64,000 nucleotides of DNA from Monarcha castaneiventris obscurior (Eukaryota > Chordata > Aves > Passeriformes > Monarchidae). Below the pieces are notes generated by a model. It was not told where the DNA came from, did not search any database, and saw only the letters and a program-made list of their open reading frames with translations. Below, in pieces: positions 47,201 to 59,999 of the stretch (positions are counted from its first letter, which is position 1; each line of letters opens with the position of its first letter). The translations under genes and the position numbers were made by a program. The stretch covers positions 3,241,501 to 3,305,500 of the forward strand of contig JAMPIT010000493.1 in the NCBI GenBank assembly GCA_026261815.1, in the 5' to 3' direction.

Positions 47201-50200
47201 TTACATTGAGAATTGGTGCCTTTCTGCAGGAGAGAGGGTTTGTCAGCCCTGCGAGCAAGGACTGACAGTTCTGAAGGTTTCAATCTTCTGTAGCTCCTGG
47301 GGAGCTGTAGACTCCTTAGCTTTCAAAGAAATGCTCTTTTCAGACAACGAGACACCAAAGCAATTAGTACAGATTTTTGGGAAAAACATTTATCTCTTAA
47401 AGAAAAACAAACAAACATATAACTCCAGGCCTGAGCTGGATTTACAGGACAGCTGTCCCTTAAGAAATGCTTTAATGTCTTTGCCTGGAGTTGCTGCTGC
47501 TTTGCTCCAGTAAAACACCTCCAGTCCTGGTCAGTGCTTGCCTTGTGAGCTTTGCAGATTCCTCATCTGGGAATAGAAAAGTAGGTAAGGGCTCAAGTAG
47601 ATACTCCTAGTGCTCCTCAGGTAGTTTTTATTCTCCTTAGAGGTGGTCTGTTGTCGTTTGTTGTTATGCAAATTTAGGCATGTGCTCATAACATAAATAC
47701 AGGCAGAATATTGCTCTGGTCTTCCTCTTGCTTTGCTTTTTCTCAGTTTCCTCAGTTAGGAATGATCTGGGTTTATCAGATTGAGGATGGCAACGGCCTG
47801 ACCTGTAAATAGTTTTAGAACTAGATAAAAATGGGAGCTTTCCAATATTAGACACAGTTGGTTAAAAGCACTTTTCAAATGCTCTGGGTGGTGTGAAGGT
47901 TGACACCTTGCTTGAAGGCAGCAGCAGGACGACATGTGCATCATCAGATTTCTCTTTACATTGTCCATTGTCAAATACCTTTCTAGCCAAGGACATTATC
48001 TCTCCAAGAATACCCTTTGAAGAGAGAGTAAGCACAGGTTAGGTAACACCAGCCTGGCTTTTTTACTCTAGACCTAACTGTCAGGATGCCCCTTGGTGGG
48101 AAGCACTCTCAGATAAATCCCAGTTTGCTTTCTCAACAACAGAACTGCCAATACAGTTGTGGACAACTGGATATTCCAGAAGATAAATTGTAACACAGCT
48201 GCACACTGATAATGTGTTGGTTATGATCAAACTGCACACTGGGTTATGGGTATTTATTTGCCCACAGTGGCTGCTTTCCTCCCTGCTGCTGTTCCCCAGT
48301 GCAGCCTGTGGAGCATGTGGGCTGTGAAATGGTCAAACTGCTGCACTTTTGGCATTGCAGCAGCTCAGGCATTGGCAGATGCTCTCTTCTTCTGTCAGTC
48401 TGCTTGTAAAATAACTGTTTTCCAATTATAAATAGAATGTTGTCTGATATTTGCCATCCCTCAGAGCATATATGCCCCAGTATTTCCTTTGTAAGATGCT
48501 GCCTTTGTATCTACTGATAGCAACAGACACCCATCCCACATCTCTTCCCCACCCAGCAGAGTCTGAGATTTGTTTCCTTGGAAGTGACTTCACAGCACAG
48601 GTCCCCTGTTCATCAGTGTGCTGCTCCTCCCTTTACTTTCTGAACTAAAGTCTGTTGCTCACTTTTATTCTCCTTTTAAAGAAACATGTCCACAAAGGCA
48701 GGTTCCTCTCTGCCTCGAGGCCTGGCTCACGCAGGTTTTCATGGAGAAGGCAACTAACAGCTTCCCATGAAAAAAATGACCTATCAGCTTTGATTTATCT
48801 GCAGTGTGCTGACCACTTTCCATTATTAGATTATCATCTTGCTACCTGGAGGAGGCTTGTAAGGCATATAAATATGTTGATAAGATCTGCAAACTGTGAG
48901 CTGAAGAGAGGTTCATCAGGAGATGTATTAGCTCACTTTGGTAATGATTGTTTTGAGATACATGCTGGGTTTCTAAGGTTACCTGATCCCTTCCTTGGGA
49001 AGGATGAGATCCACTTTGAACTGTAATGCTAATACATGCTCCTAGAATAGTTACTGTACAAATGCTGGAGAGGGTTATCTTGGGAAAAGGAAGGGAATGA
49101 AAACGTGATTTTGATTCTTTTACACTGTGTGTGAAGTATTTGGCCTGAGGGACCTTGTGTTCTCCTGTTGACTGTCCGGTGTTGACATTCCTCTGTAAGG
49201 TTACTCTGAGAATCCTTGGCTTCCCTGTGTTTTGCTAGATTATTTTAATATTTTTCCTGAGTTGTTAAGGTGGTAGCCCATACTTTACAAATCCTACAGG
49301 ACTACTTAAAATGTCTGTTTAACCAGCTCACACTCTGCTAAGTGCTCCGAAGCTTCTGCTCAGGTGTGCCTTGTGCACCCGATCCTTCAGGTTATTCCTG
49401 AACTGGTTCAGGCAGTGCAGTGTGCATTAGCATCCGGAGAGGAGGTGATTTGCCCTGCAAGCATCCTGCCCGTGTGGGGTGGCAGCAGTGGCTCATGTGA
49501 AGCTGTTCTGTGGGACCTGTGTTTAACAGCAGCACTGAATGCTTCAGAGGCTCCTCAGCTGCCCGGGGCGTGGCAGCCTCTGTTATTGTTGTTTGCCCAA
49601 TGGGAACAGCTGGACTTGCTGTGACTCAGGCTCCTGGTGGCCTCTTCCTGTGTTAACAGAAATAGTTCTCTGTCTTATCATAGTCTCCTGAAGATCTGTC
49701 CTCCTGTTTTCAGGATGCTCTTAAGGTTTCAGGCATAATTTTTGATTTGGCTGCTGTTGCTCTCTTTTTTTCATCAGTTTTTATGGAGCCAGACTTTTCT
49801 CCTTTAGGTGGCCAGATAGGCTTTCATGAACTTCTGCTTTGAAGCACATCAGTTAGTAAGCTAGAGAATTGGTGACTCTTCAACTCCATAATTTCAAATG
49901 CCACATTGAGTTCTTACTATCACAGGACTAGATATATCCCTTTAGATGAGCAAAAAGGGGTGATCCTAACACTCTCTCCTCTCTCAGACAGGCCCAATGG
50001 ATGTTCTTGAAAGATATTTTGATTATTGTTGGAAAGTCATCTTCATATTCAGCCTGAACAGTCTTTCCTGTAACTTAAGTCCCTTCTTTGTTGGCTGCTT
50101 TGCCCACTTTGTGGAGAGCTGATCTTCCCCTCCACTGCAGAGGCCTTTTTGTGTCTCCTGTTTTTTACTTAACAGCCCATCCAGTTTTTCCTTGTGCTAG

Positions 50201-50292
50201 TGTTTTCAGGCTGTTTTTCAAACCACAATAATTTGTTTTTCTTCTTCAGAAGTCCTTCCAGTTAGTGCAGAATTATTTTTTAAATGCAGTGT

Positions 50293-50857
50293 CTGTCTGT
50301 CGTGGTTTAACCCCAGGCGTGAGCTCAGTGCCTCGCTCACTCCCCCCAGCAGGATGTGGAGAGAATATGAGGAGTAAAAGTGAGAAAACTCATGGGTTGA
50401 GGTAAAAACAGTTTAATAAGTAAAGCAAAAGTCACACACACAGGCAAAGCAAAACAAGGAGTTCATTCTCCACTTGCTATGGCAGGCAGGTGTTGAGCCA
50501 TCCCTGACAGCAGGGCTGCATCACAGGGAGCAGTGAGTGGGGGAGACAAACACTGTCACTCCAAACATCCCCATCTTTCCCCTTCTCCCCCAGCTTTATA
50601 TGGTGACACCATCTGGTGTGGAATATTCCCTGAGGTCAGCTGGGGTCAGCTGTCCTGGCTGTGTCCCCTCCCAGCTCCTTGTGTCCCCCCAGCCTCCTCG
50701 CTGGCAGCGTGGGGTGAGGAGCAGAACAGGCCTTGGCTCTCTGTGAGCACTGCTCAGCAGTAATGAAAACACCCTGGGTTATCAGCACAAATCCAAACCA
50801 CAGCCCCAAACCAGATACTGTAAAAAAAATAACTCTGTCCTAGCCAAAACCAGCACA
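50293..50857 (-). mobile_element. Solo LTR of an endogenous retrovirus, antisense in intron 3
   Basis: This is a roughly 560-bp LTR without internal retroviral sequence on either side. On the minus strand it begins TGTGCTGGTTTTGGCTAGGA, has a TATA-like CCATATAAAG at 50594-50603 (complement), an ATTAAA poly(A) signal at 50412-50417 (complement) and ends GGTTAAACCACGACA. The order and motifs match a common avian LTR family. A 6-bp CAGTGT is found at 50287-50292 and at 50856-50861 and may be the target-site duplication, but the exact left end is blurred by a TGTC/TGTC repeat. No retroviral gene is present, so it is the product of LTR-LTR recombination. Confidence 0.85.
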
Positions 50858-51829
50858 GTGTGATTGGAGAATTATTAAGTAGCCTTTGAGTTAATCTGTG
50901 GAACAGTAACCTGCTGCTGTTCACAAGTAAAACCTAAGGCTGATTTATTTTCTGTGCCTTTCAGGCTCCATCCATTGCACAGCTCTCTAATCCAGGCTAT
51001 TCCACAGCAGTGCTGATTCTTCTCTTTCACTTTTCTGTCCTTAAACTCAGCTTGCTTTGAGAAGCTCCCAAGTTTCAGATGCCTTCTTTGATTCTGTAGA
51101 GACCTCAGTTTGATTATGTGCAGTTTCTTCTTCACTCCCCATTTCTCCTGTTTAATCACTACCCATTTTCCCTCTGCAGGTAGTCCCCTGAAGTATACAT
51201 TTAAATATATTCCTTGCTTTAATTTCCCCACTGCAGCTGCTTAGGCTTGACTGACAAACCATGAGAGCCCTTCCTGCAGGTGCTGGGGGTTTCAGGCTGT
51301 CTGTCCTGCACTGGCTGTTCCCTCCTGCTGTACATGTGAGCACCTGGCATCTCCTTTCTCAACAGGAGAAAGTCTTCAGAGGGAAACAGGAAGAAAATAA
51401 TGTGTTCAGTGCCACCTTTCTGACATAGGCTCCATCATAATTCATATCTTGCTATAGCTTCCATATATTGCTGCCAGGTTCCAAGAGTAATATTTTTTTT
51501 TGTTGTTGTATAGTTATCTCTAATCTTGTCCAGGGATCGCAGTGGGAAATCAAATGAGAGGTCACTTTCAGCCTCCTCAGTTGTTTAGCTCTTCTTCCCA
51601 GAAAAAATCCGTGGAGGACTTTGTAATTTGGTGCCTTATTAGGCTACCAAGACTTTAAAAAAAATCTAACTTAAAATCTAGTGGCTAATAACTTAGATTC
51701 ATAGTAACACTGAACACTTAAATCCATAATCCCATTTTACTGATACCTGGGATGTAGGTGGGATGTTAAAACTCACCTTGTTCCACCCCACGGGGTTGTC
51801 ACAGCCTTAACTCACCGTTGTTTTTCATG

Positions 51830-51971
51830 TTTGCTGGAGATTCAGGGAATGTTTTAATCCTTCTTTACTGTATTCTTTCAGTGGCAGTGGTGCTTTCCAC
51901 ATTTGCTGGAGGTTCAGGGAATGTTTTAATCCTTATTTACCGTATTCTTTCAGTGGCAGTGCTGCCTTTCC
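51830..51971. repeat. 72-bp tandem duplication with two splice-acceptor-like ends
   Basis: Two copies begin at 51830 and 51902. Both hold TTTGCTGGAG, TTCAGGGAATGTTTTAATCC and the acceptor-like TATTCTTTCAG followed by TGGCAGT. A few substitutions separate them, so the duplication is not brand new. No exon is recognised after either acceptor-like site. Confidence 0.9.
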
Positions 51972-53459
51972 TCCGGGTGTTGAGCAGAGCTGGTGCTCGG
52001 GCTGACGTCACTGTCGTCCTGGGGCCAGTGCACATGTGGCAGCTCCGTGTGCTCCCTCTGCTGTCACCCGCTGCCTCCTCAGCACAAACGCAGCTTCTTG
52101 CTGAAAACTCAATAAGGGATAAAACTGAATCATTGTGGTTTGGAATTCTGAGATGTGATTATTGTTAAATAGCCCCCATTTTTGTCCGAGGTGTCTTGGT
52201 GAGTGTGCTACGAGTTAAAGTCAGGGTCATGGGGACAGCACAAACACCATCAGCTGAAAATTTAAACTTTTTATTTACATGAGCAACTGGGAGCATCTTA
52301 GATTTGCCTCCCAGCTGTCTGTCCTACTCCAAAGTGCAAGAATCTACTTTAAAAAACAAACTTAATAATGCACTGTTACATAGATCTGCAAAGCCATTAA
52401 AGAGCTGTTATTTTTGTACCCTGCCTATCCAGACCTGGCTTTTCCCTCTTTGTTTGCAATTGGCCTTGCTGCAAGACATTTTTATTTTTTTCTGCAAAAA
52501 GCAGAAATGAAACTCTGGAAACTGGGCACACTCTTTGAAAGTGTGGAATTTACCCAAAGTGTGAGGGAAGGAAGGAAGAATCTTAGGATGCCACTTACTG
52601 AACCAAGCTGTATTTCTTCTTAAAATTCTGGTGTTACTTCTTTTAGCTAAGTCTAAGCCCATTTCTGTGAAGTAACTGTGTGTAATGCATGTGGAGTAAT
52701 TAGGTATTCCTTCCTAGTGAAGGGAAGACATGTGTCTAAAATAAACTGAGCAGAATTTTTGAATTAAAATGAAGTAATAATATTAAGTTATTATTAGTAA
52801 TCTTTATTAAAACATCTTTAATTTCTTTTAACATTCATGTAATAGAATCTGATTTACTGGGAGTGGCATTTAATTAATTTAATTCAATTTAGAGAGTTAA
52901 CTCTATTACATATTAGTACAGAAAATTACCTCTGAACAGTCATTTCTCACTGGTGACATGCAATAAGTTAATTTAGCTCGGAGTTCGTTTGGGTGCATTG
53001 TGAGTTCTTGGTGAAAGTTGCTATGGTGACAGCCCAATCACCCAGGGCTGTCACTGGGACAACAACCCCGCTGCAAACACGGGATGGATCCCCAGAGCTT
53101 CCTCTGGGCCTGCTCCTCCTGCTCAGGGAGGGTGCTGGGATCTCGGGAAGAGCTTCCCTGGGCACTGCTCACTGAGGGGGTGTCCTGGCAAAATGTGCTC
53201 AGCAAATGAACTCGCTTTGTTCTTGGGGTTTTCTTTGGTTCCACCTTATCTGCAGGGAGCTGAGTGCTGAATCCCCATCAGGTTTCAGTCTGCTTTTCTT
53301 CAGGAAATTTTCCTGAAGGACCTGAATAGGAGAAGGTCTGTAAACTGCTGGAATTGCTTTCTTCATGTTTCTGAATAATTTAAATCCTGTTTTTCATACG
53401 GGGCATTAATGCACGATGGCACTGGAGATGTAAAAAATCTGTTCAGCTTAAACTGAATT

Positions 53460-53516
53460 AATGAAGAGTTTGCTTCAGATTCAGTGTTGAATCAGAAATG
53501 AAGAGTTTGCTTCAGA
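53460..53516. repeat. 20-bp direct repeat, 37 bp apart
   Basis: AATGAAGAGTTTGCTTCAGA occurs exactly at 53460-53479 and 53497-53516. It is a small local duplication in intron 3 with no known function. Confidence 0.85.
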
Positions 53517-56500
53517 CTCTCCAGGCTTGGCTGGCAGGTAGATGAACTCCTAGTTCCAAACAAAAACCTCCCAGGAAAGAGCATTGAGAAGCTCATTCAG
53601 AAAAACACTATTGCATATGAAATGTCCTGTTTAGATTTAAAAGGAAGCATTAAAAAACTGAAATATAATTTTTAAGGTCACTGTATTTTCTTCTTCCCCC
53701 CTCACTGCAGATCTGTATGCAGACTTAAACACTCGTTTGTTTGTTTTCTCTCTAGAGCATGACTTTAATTTAATTGGGTTTAGCTGAATAAGGGATCACT
53801 CTTCATTTTGGACCTCCAAGTTCTTCTCAGCTGCTCCTTTCTGAAAGACATTTTCATGTCTTTTGAATAATAGAAACTGCATCCAGAGTTGGATGTAGAA
53901 CCCCAAACAGGTTTTTATGGTAGAAAATCTGTGCAATTTTATCAGTATAGTCTCCTGAAGTGGTAACGATGTCCCTGTGGGTTCTGTATGTTAAAAACCT
54001 ACTTGCTCAAAGCAATGAGTTTCAAAATAATTTTGTGAAATGTAAATGAACACATCTTCAGTTATCCTAATAAGGACATAAGATTTTGACATAAGGCCAA
54101 AATATTTCAAGTTTACCTTTCACTGAGTTGGCTTCATGCACAATTTCTCAGGGTGATGCTACCTGAAACTTGGAATAAATCCACACTGCCCAGGTGGGGG
54201 GAATCTGGTCCATGCTGGACACTCTGTTGGCTCTGCTTCAGTTTTTCCTGCTGACTGATTTAAAATGATAGCTCAGATAACTCTGCACTATCTTTAGATC
54301 TGTAGTATAAACATGTTAAGTCTTCTTTTGAGATAGAATGTGAACTGGAAGGGTTATGCCAAAATTACAGAGGGCTGTTACTGGTTGCTCACAAAATTCT
54401 TGCTATTTTAGTGTTGCACATAAAATATTCATTTGGTACCATAAATGTCCATGACAGCAGGGCCCAGGCTTTCGGTTTGCACAGGCCTTTAGTCAGTGTG
54501 ACACGTGTGCCCAGTCCCATGATTCCAGCAGCACAGGCTCTGTCAGGCAGCATTACACTAAATATCTGAGCAGCAGCCCTGTCATCTGCAGGCAGTCACA
54601 GCCTGCTTCCATGGGCATGTCTGAAGGGAATTAAATATCAGTGCAGCCTGCTCCCCTGAAACAAAAATGAAATATCTGGAGGGGATGTATTTCTGGTTTC
54701 CAGGAGAAAATTGTGCCTGTGTGTAGTGATGTGATGTGTCTGGGCTGTTGGGCCCAGGGTGTATCCACACTCTCCGGGCCTGGGGCTCCTTGGACACTGA
54801 TTTTGGGCACACAAAATCACACAGGCTGCCTGCAAACCCAGCAGCTCAGAGGTGTCCTGCACACACTGATCTCTCTATCCTCATGTTGGCATATTGACCC
54901 ATAAATGCCCACTGGCAATTTCCAGTCATTCCAGAAAATAGAGAGAGTCCTTACCTTCTTTCCAGCTCCAGTATCAAAGTGGAAAAAGAGGTTGTATCTG
55001 CTGTAGCATGAATGTTTGGTATTCCCAGTTGTCCTGGGTGGGATGGCAGCACTGACTATACCCTGGGACACCCTGAAACTCCAGGAACACCCACCTTGCA
55101 TGGACAGGCCGTGGGTACAGACACACCCCAAGTGTGACACGCTCCGTGCACTGTGTGCCAGCGCTGAGTGGATTTCTGTAGAGGCAACCCAAGATAGAAA
55201 TGATGGGGATATGAGGTATCTTTACAGCACCCAACCACTTACGTGTGAAACTGGAAGCATTTACACTGTGATTAACTCTTCAAGCCCCAGCTGAAGAGTG
55301 GGCTGCACCTGTAGATCCATCACTGTTCATTCATGGTGAAGGAAATTTCAGGCTCTTGTATACAGTGAATCAGTGGATACTGAGGTTATCCTCATTTTCA
55401 GTTTCCTATGAATGTGCTGTTTACTGGGAATTTGCATATTTATCTATTTGTGTGCGTGGTTTAGCAGTTGGGTTTCTGTTGTGAAGAATATTTAGTCCTC
55501 AGTCTGTGCCTGGAAGTGGTCTGTGGAAAGGAAGAAGAACACGTCTGGTGTGATGGCTGTGCCATTTGTAAATTTGTTTTTAAAAAATTCTTTTGCGTAT
55601 GAAAACTGTGTGTAAAACATTGTGTAATGAGATTAAATGTACACAGTCAGCTTAAAATTGAAGGATTCACTTCCTGGGTCTGCCCAGACTTCTTATGTGG
55701 CTCTGTGTGAAGTTATTTAATCTGTTATTACATGTTTGAATTTTCCCACTGGTACTTGCAGTGATGATAGTGTTGGTTTTGTGTAATTTAACTTTAAGCT
55801 GTTTCCTGTCTTCTCTGACTCTTCTATTGGGTAGTTCCTGCTGGGGGTACGTGACCTGGAGCAACACTGAGGGGGGTTTGGAGGGTGAGATGGGGGTAAA
55901 AAGGGGAGCCTGTGGCTGGCTCCTGACATGTCAGTGGTGTGATCCTTTGCTGTGTTCCTGAATTGCTAGGTTTGTGTTGGTGATGCTCTCATGAACTGTT
56001 GGTGGGATGGAACTTAGGTTTCCCTAGTGGGTCTTTATAAAATTAGTTGGCGGAGTTCAGTTCCTAAATACTCTGGGAAGGAATACAAGATGTGAATTCT
56101 CTATCTGTGAAGAGTTCTGAGCACTCTGTAGGAAAGTCTTATATCAGAAACCTGAAAATACTCTGCCAACATTGCTAAACGCTTGCTGAGAATCCCTCTC
56201 TTCATTCAGAGCTGCCCTCTCACTTAAATTTTACAGCAGTAATTTCCTGCACCAGCTAATTTGTCTCAGCAATGACTCTTATCTCCCTCCTGTCCTTTTC
56301 AGACAGTTGTTAAAGCTGTTGTTTCTTAACATTATTAATATGAGTGATTAAAAACTTCTAATAGCTTCATTATTTTCCTTTAGAATAGCCAAGTTCTCTT
56401 TCTAATGCCAGTGTGTTGCCCTGCTCTGGAGGTGGGAATTGGGTTTGCAGGAGTCTGAATTCCAAGTCAAATGTGTGGCGATGTGTTAAAGGAAATGCTG

Positions 56501-57719
56501 AAATATCAGAGGCTTCAGGACAGAGATCAGCTTCTAGTTAGGTGAATTAATTTATTTATCTGTTGCTTTACAAGGAGTAGCATTTGGCCAGGTCTGTGTG
56601 TGGAGAGATGTACATGATTAATACTGGTATTTGAGTTCCCAGCGCCTGCCCGTTGGAGAACTCTCGCTTGAAAGGAAACAGATGAATTGTTAAGTCTTGA
56701 AAGTTACCATCTGTTATCAGTTCACGTCCTGCAGGAATGCAGCTCTGTGAATTTAACTGTTCCATTGCCCAAATGGTCCTGATTCCTAGCTTGGACTGCT
56801 GATTTGAGGCCTGATGTGTACGGTCCAATTTCTGCTCATCAATTAGCTGATGGCAAACCCCATGTGTGTGCACTCAGAGCCTTCAATAAACATGAGAGAG
56901 TTTGGCTTGCAGTGGGAGAGCATCATATTTGCTTTGGATTATCAATCTATTGTTGATGACAACCTATCAACCTAATTAGCTGTACCATTTTTAATGGCAC
57001 AGCTAATTAATTGTGAATTTAAAATTAAAATTATAATCAGTGCTAACATGGAGGAAAGCAGTGAGGAAAATATTAAAGCTGTTTAAAGTAAAAGTATTCC
57101 TCACAAGATTGCTGCATGTGAAACCAACCTGAATAATGGAGAATGGGATTGAAAAAAACTTAAAAATACATGTTGAGTCACCACAAACAGGTTTTATGTC
57201 TTTCTGTCAAAAGAAGTATTTGTCACCTTCTCTGCTGACAGATCTGCAAGAAAGAAAATGTAGATGCTGTTCCAGAAAGGGAAACAAAATCTTGTGTCTG
57301 AGCTCTGAAGTACTCAAGGATCTGTGTTTTTGTTAGGAGCTTCTCCAGTTCTTAGGAAAAAAGTTCAATTTGTGAATAGAGTTGGGCTCTGACCCTTGGC
57401 TGCACAGAAGTTCTGCCCCAGGGTGGGCTGTGCTAGGCTTACACAGAGGATTCACCGTGGTGGTGAAGGGATAAAATGTCACTCAGGATTGATAGAATTT
57501 CAAATTTTTATTAATCAGGAACAAAATGGAGAGGATCTGCGAGTAGGGCTGGTGAAGAAAGGCTGCATCTGAAACTTATTTAAAAATCAGCAGAAGCTGG
57601 AGGGAGTGCTGTGATTACCAACCTGAGAGAAAAATTATTTCTTTGTCGTGGCTGAGGGAAGTGGGAGAACTGAGTAAGATGGATTAGGAGCTCTGTTTTA
57701 CATGTAGAGCAGTAGAAAA

Positions 57720-58685
57720 TGTGCTCTAAAGGTTCTTGAGAGGTCATTTATTCCATCTTCTTGCCCTGAGACAAGATCACCAAACCTGTATCATGTCTGC
57801 AGATAATCCTTAATCATCCTTATTGTTGGAAATGTAAGTCTAAATCTCCCTGACTGCTACTTAAACCCAGCAAGTCTTGTCTTATTCACTGTGGGGTGGA
57901 GCAAATTATTTTGTCCTCTTCCTTTGTATTTTTTTTAGTTTGTGTACGCAGTGTCTTGTAGACTGACTGCTCCCTTGCCTCTGTCTGCTGTGGTAGTTCC
58001 CATTTCCAGATTCCCATTTCCTTGTACCCTTTCCAGGTGGTCCAGCTCCATCTGCAAGAGATGATCAGCTGTGGGTACAGACAGGGAAGGTTTTGTGATG
58101 CCAGGCTTGAGTACATGGGTTGCTGGGTGTTTATCCCATTATACCACCTGGCTTTTTACAATCTTCTTGATTATCTTTTCCTCCTCTTTGGTTTGTGATC
58201 TGCTAAAAAATTGCTTCTTTATCTGCAGAACTGCTGTGGGGCGAGTTGTTTGCTGTTCTGCATTTAATTCCTCCTGCCTAATGATGTGACTTTCCTTATT
58301 GAATTGTAGTAGTTTTGTCACATCACTTCTCCAGTTCATCACTGCTGAGCTCTGATCCTGTCACACAGCGATCTGACCACCCCCATCTTCCTTCTCCCAT
58401 CTTGGTGTCATTTGCAGATTTAATAAGGATATTCTCTAGTCCATCATCCAGCTGTTAACGAAATATTGAACAGCGTAGGCTCGGATCAAGTCCCCGTGGA
58501 ATCTCTTCTGAAACATATTCTGTTTTGACAGCAAGCCATTGATTCTCCCAGAGAACATTTCAACCAATTTTACATTTTGCTCACATTTCCCCACTTTGCT
58601 TATGACAATATCAAGTAAGAATGTCATTTCAGCAGCCATTACGTGGTTAAGATATATAGAGAGAGCTTTGGCTGGTGGGACACGG
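57720..58685 (-). mobile_element. Old CR1 LINE, antisense, with 3' end and reverse-transcriptase remnants
   Basis: The left part (57735-57880: GAGAGGTCATTTATTCCATC, TTGCCCTGAGACAAGATCAC, CTAAATCTCCCTGACTGCTA) is the antisense CR1 3' region. The right part (58410-58665: CATTTGCAGATTTAATAAGG, then CTAGTCCATCATCCAGCTG, ATTGAACAGCG, TTGATTCTCCCAGAGAACA, GATATATAGAGAGAGC) is antisense reverse-transcriptase sequence. Translated on the minus strand, it still shows ISKVGK and a decayed form of the FN-FVNDLDDG motif. Stops and indels make it inactive. The middle section is less certain. The order of parts fits a single insertion. Confidence 0.7.
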
Positions 58686-59999
58686 GTGGGAAATGTGAGC
58701 AAACAGACAGAACTTGTTTGAACTGAGGTGAATTGAATGTCTGGGTCTGAGGGGAGGGAGGAACAAATGAGTGTCAGGGTAGGAGTCAGGGGTCAGCTGG
58801 GTTTGTGGATACACTGCTTTGGAGTCAAAGTGCAGGTGGGTGGGGAATGAAGTCCTCAATGCTTCTCTATTTCACACCTTTGCATTAAGCCAGCAGTTAA
58901 GAAGGTAAGACCTTCTATTGCTGAGAAATCCTAATAACTGGTTTAGAGGTTTTCCATGAACTTTTTAGCTTCCTGTTAATTCCTGTTCTGATTTCAGTTG
59001 CCTGGCAAAAAAAAAAAAAAATCAAATTCTGTGTCGAATGTCCCAGGTTGGTAGAAGTGAGAAGTCTGTCAGGAGAAGTGGGTTATAGAAGAGATTTTAG
59101 AACTGGGATGGTGAAAGACCGAGGAAGGAAATGTTGTAAAAGACAAGAGAAGAAAGTGGAGAGGAAATGTCTGGAAGAGGAAGCAGAAGAATCTGCACCG
59201 TGGTCAGTTGGGAGGTCACAGGGAGGGGGGAAATGAAGTTAAACCAGGAAAAGACATTATTTGTTCTGAATATTAGATAAATGATATCATCAGGAATTGG
59301 CCCAAAGTCAAGGCATTTCTTTAAATAAATGGTGATAAAGTTCTAAAGCCACAATAACGTGTATTTTGACTTTCATCCCTCAGTGTGGGCTTTGATGTCA
59401 AACAGCAGCTTCTGGTTGCATTATTAAAGCCATTATAAGAACTGTGGAAAATAAGTTTTGGGATTATCTTGGCATTAGACTGTAACTTTTCTGCAGGGTT
59501 TTTTTCCCCAGAAGTTCATGATTTTGGGGGAAGGGATGATCCAGGCAGAAAATTTGCCATTTTTTTGTGTAAAAACATTAGAAGTGGATTTTATGCAATA
59601 GTTCTGAGCACCTTTGCTGTTGCCAGCAGATGTCACTGTGGATAACAAATCCCAGCACTTAGGAGACAAAGGAGGTAATTTGCTAAATGAAAATTCAGCC
59701 TTTGAAAGTAGATTGGGGCGGGGGGGGCAAGAATTTTTTCCTGTAACAGACTTTTGCGAGCAAATAAAAATGGGTTTCTCACTAATGAGGACGTGTGGTT
59801 TTACCCGCTCTAATGCTGTGTTTTGTGGCTGTCTTCGCCCGACTTGGGTAAGGTGCTGGCGCTCTGTGTGACCTCGGAGGGGCTGTCTGTGGGATTGTGC
59901 TGCTGCTCAGCTTTATTTGAAAGCCTTTAGTGTTTGGAGGGAGCTTCAAGCAGCAGTGGATGTGCTGCAGTGCGTGCGCAGGGACCTGGCCGTGGAGGA

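Noticed and set aside
50293..50857. Complete endogenous retrovirus
   Set aside because: Only LTR sequence is present; no primer-binding site, gag, pol or env remnant is seen on either side.
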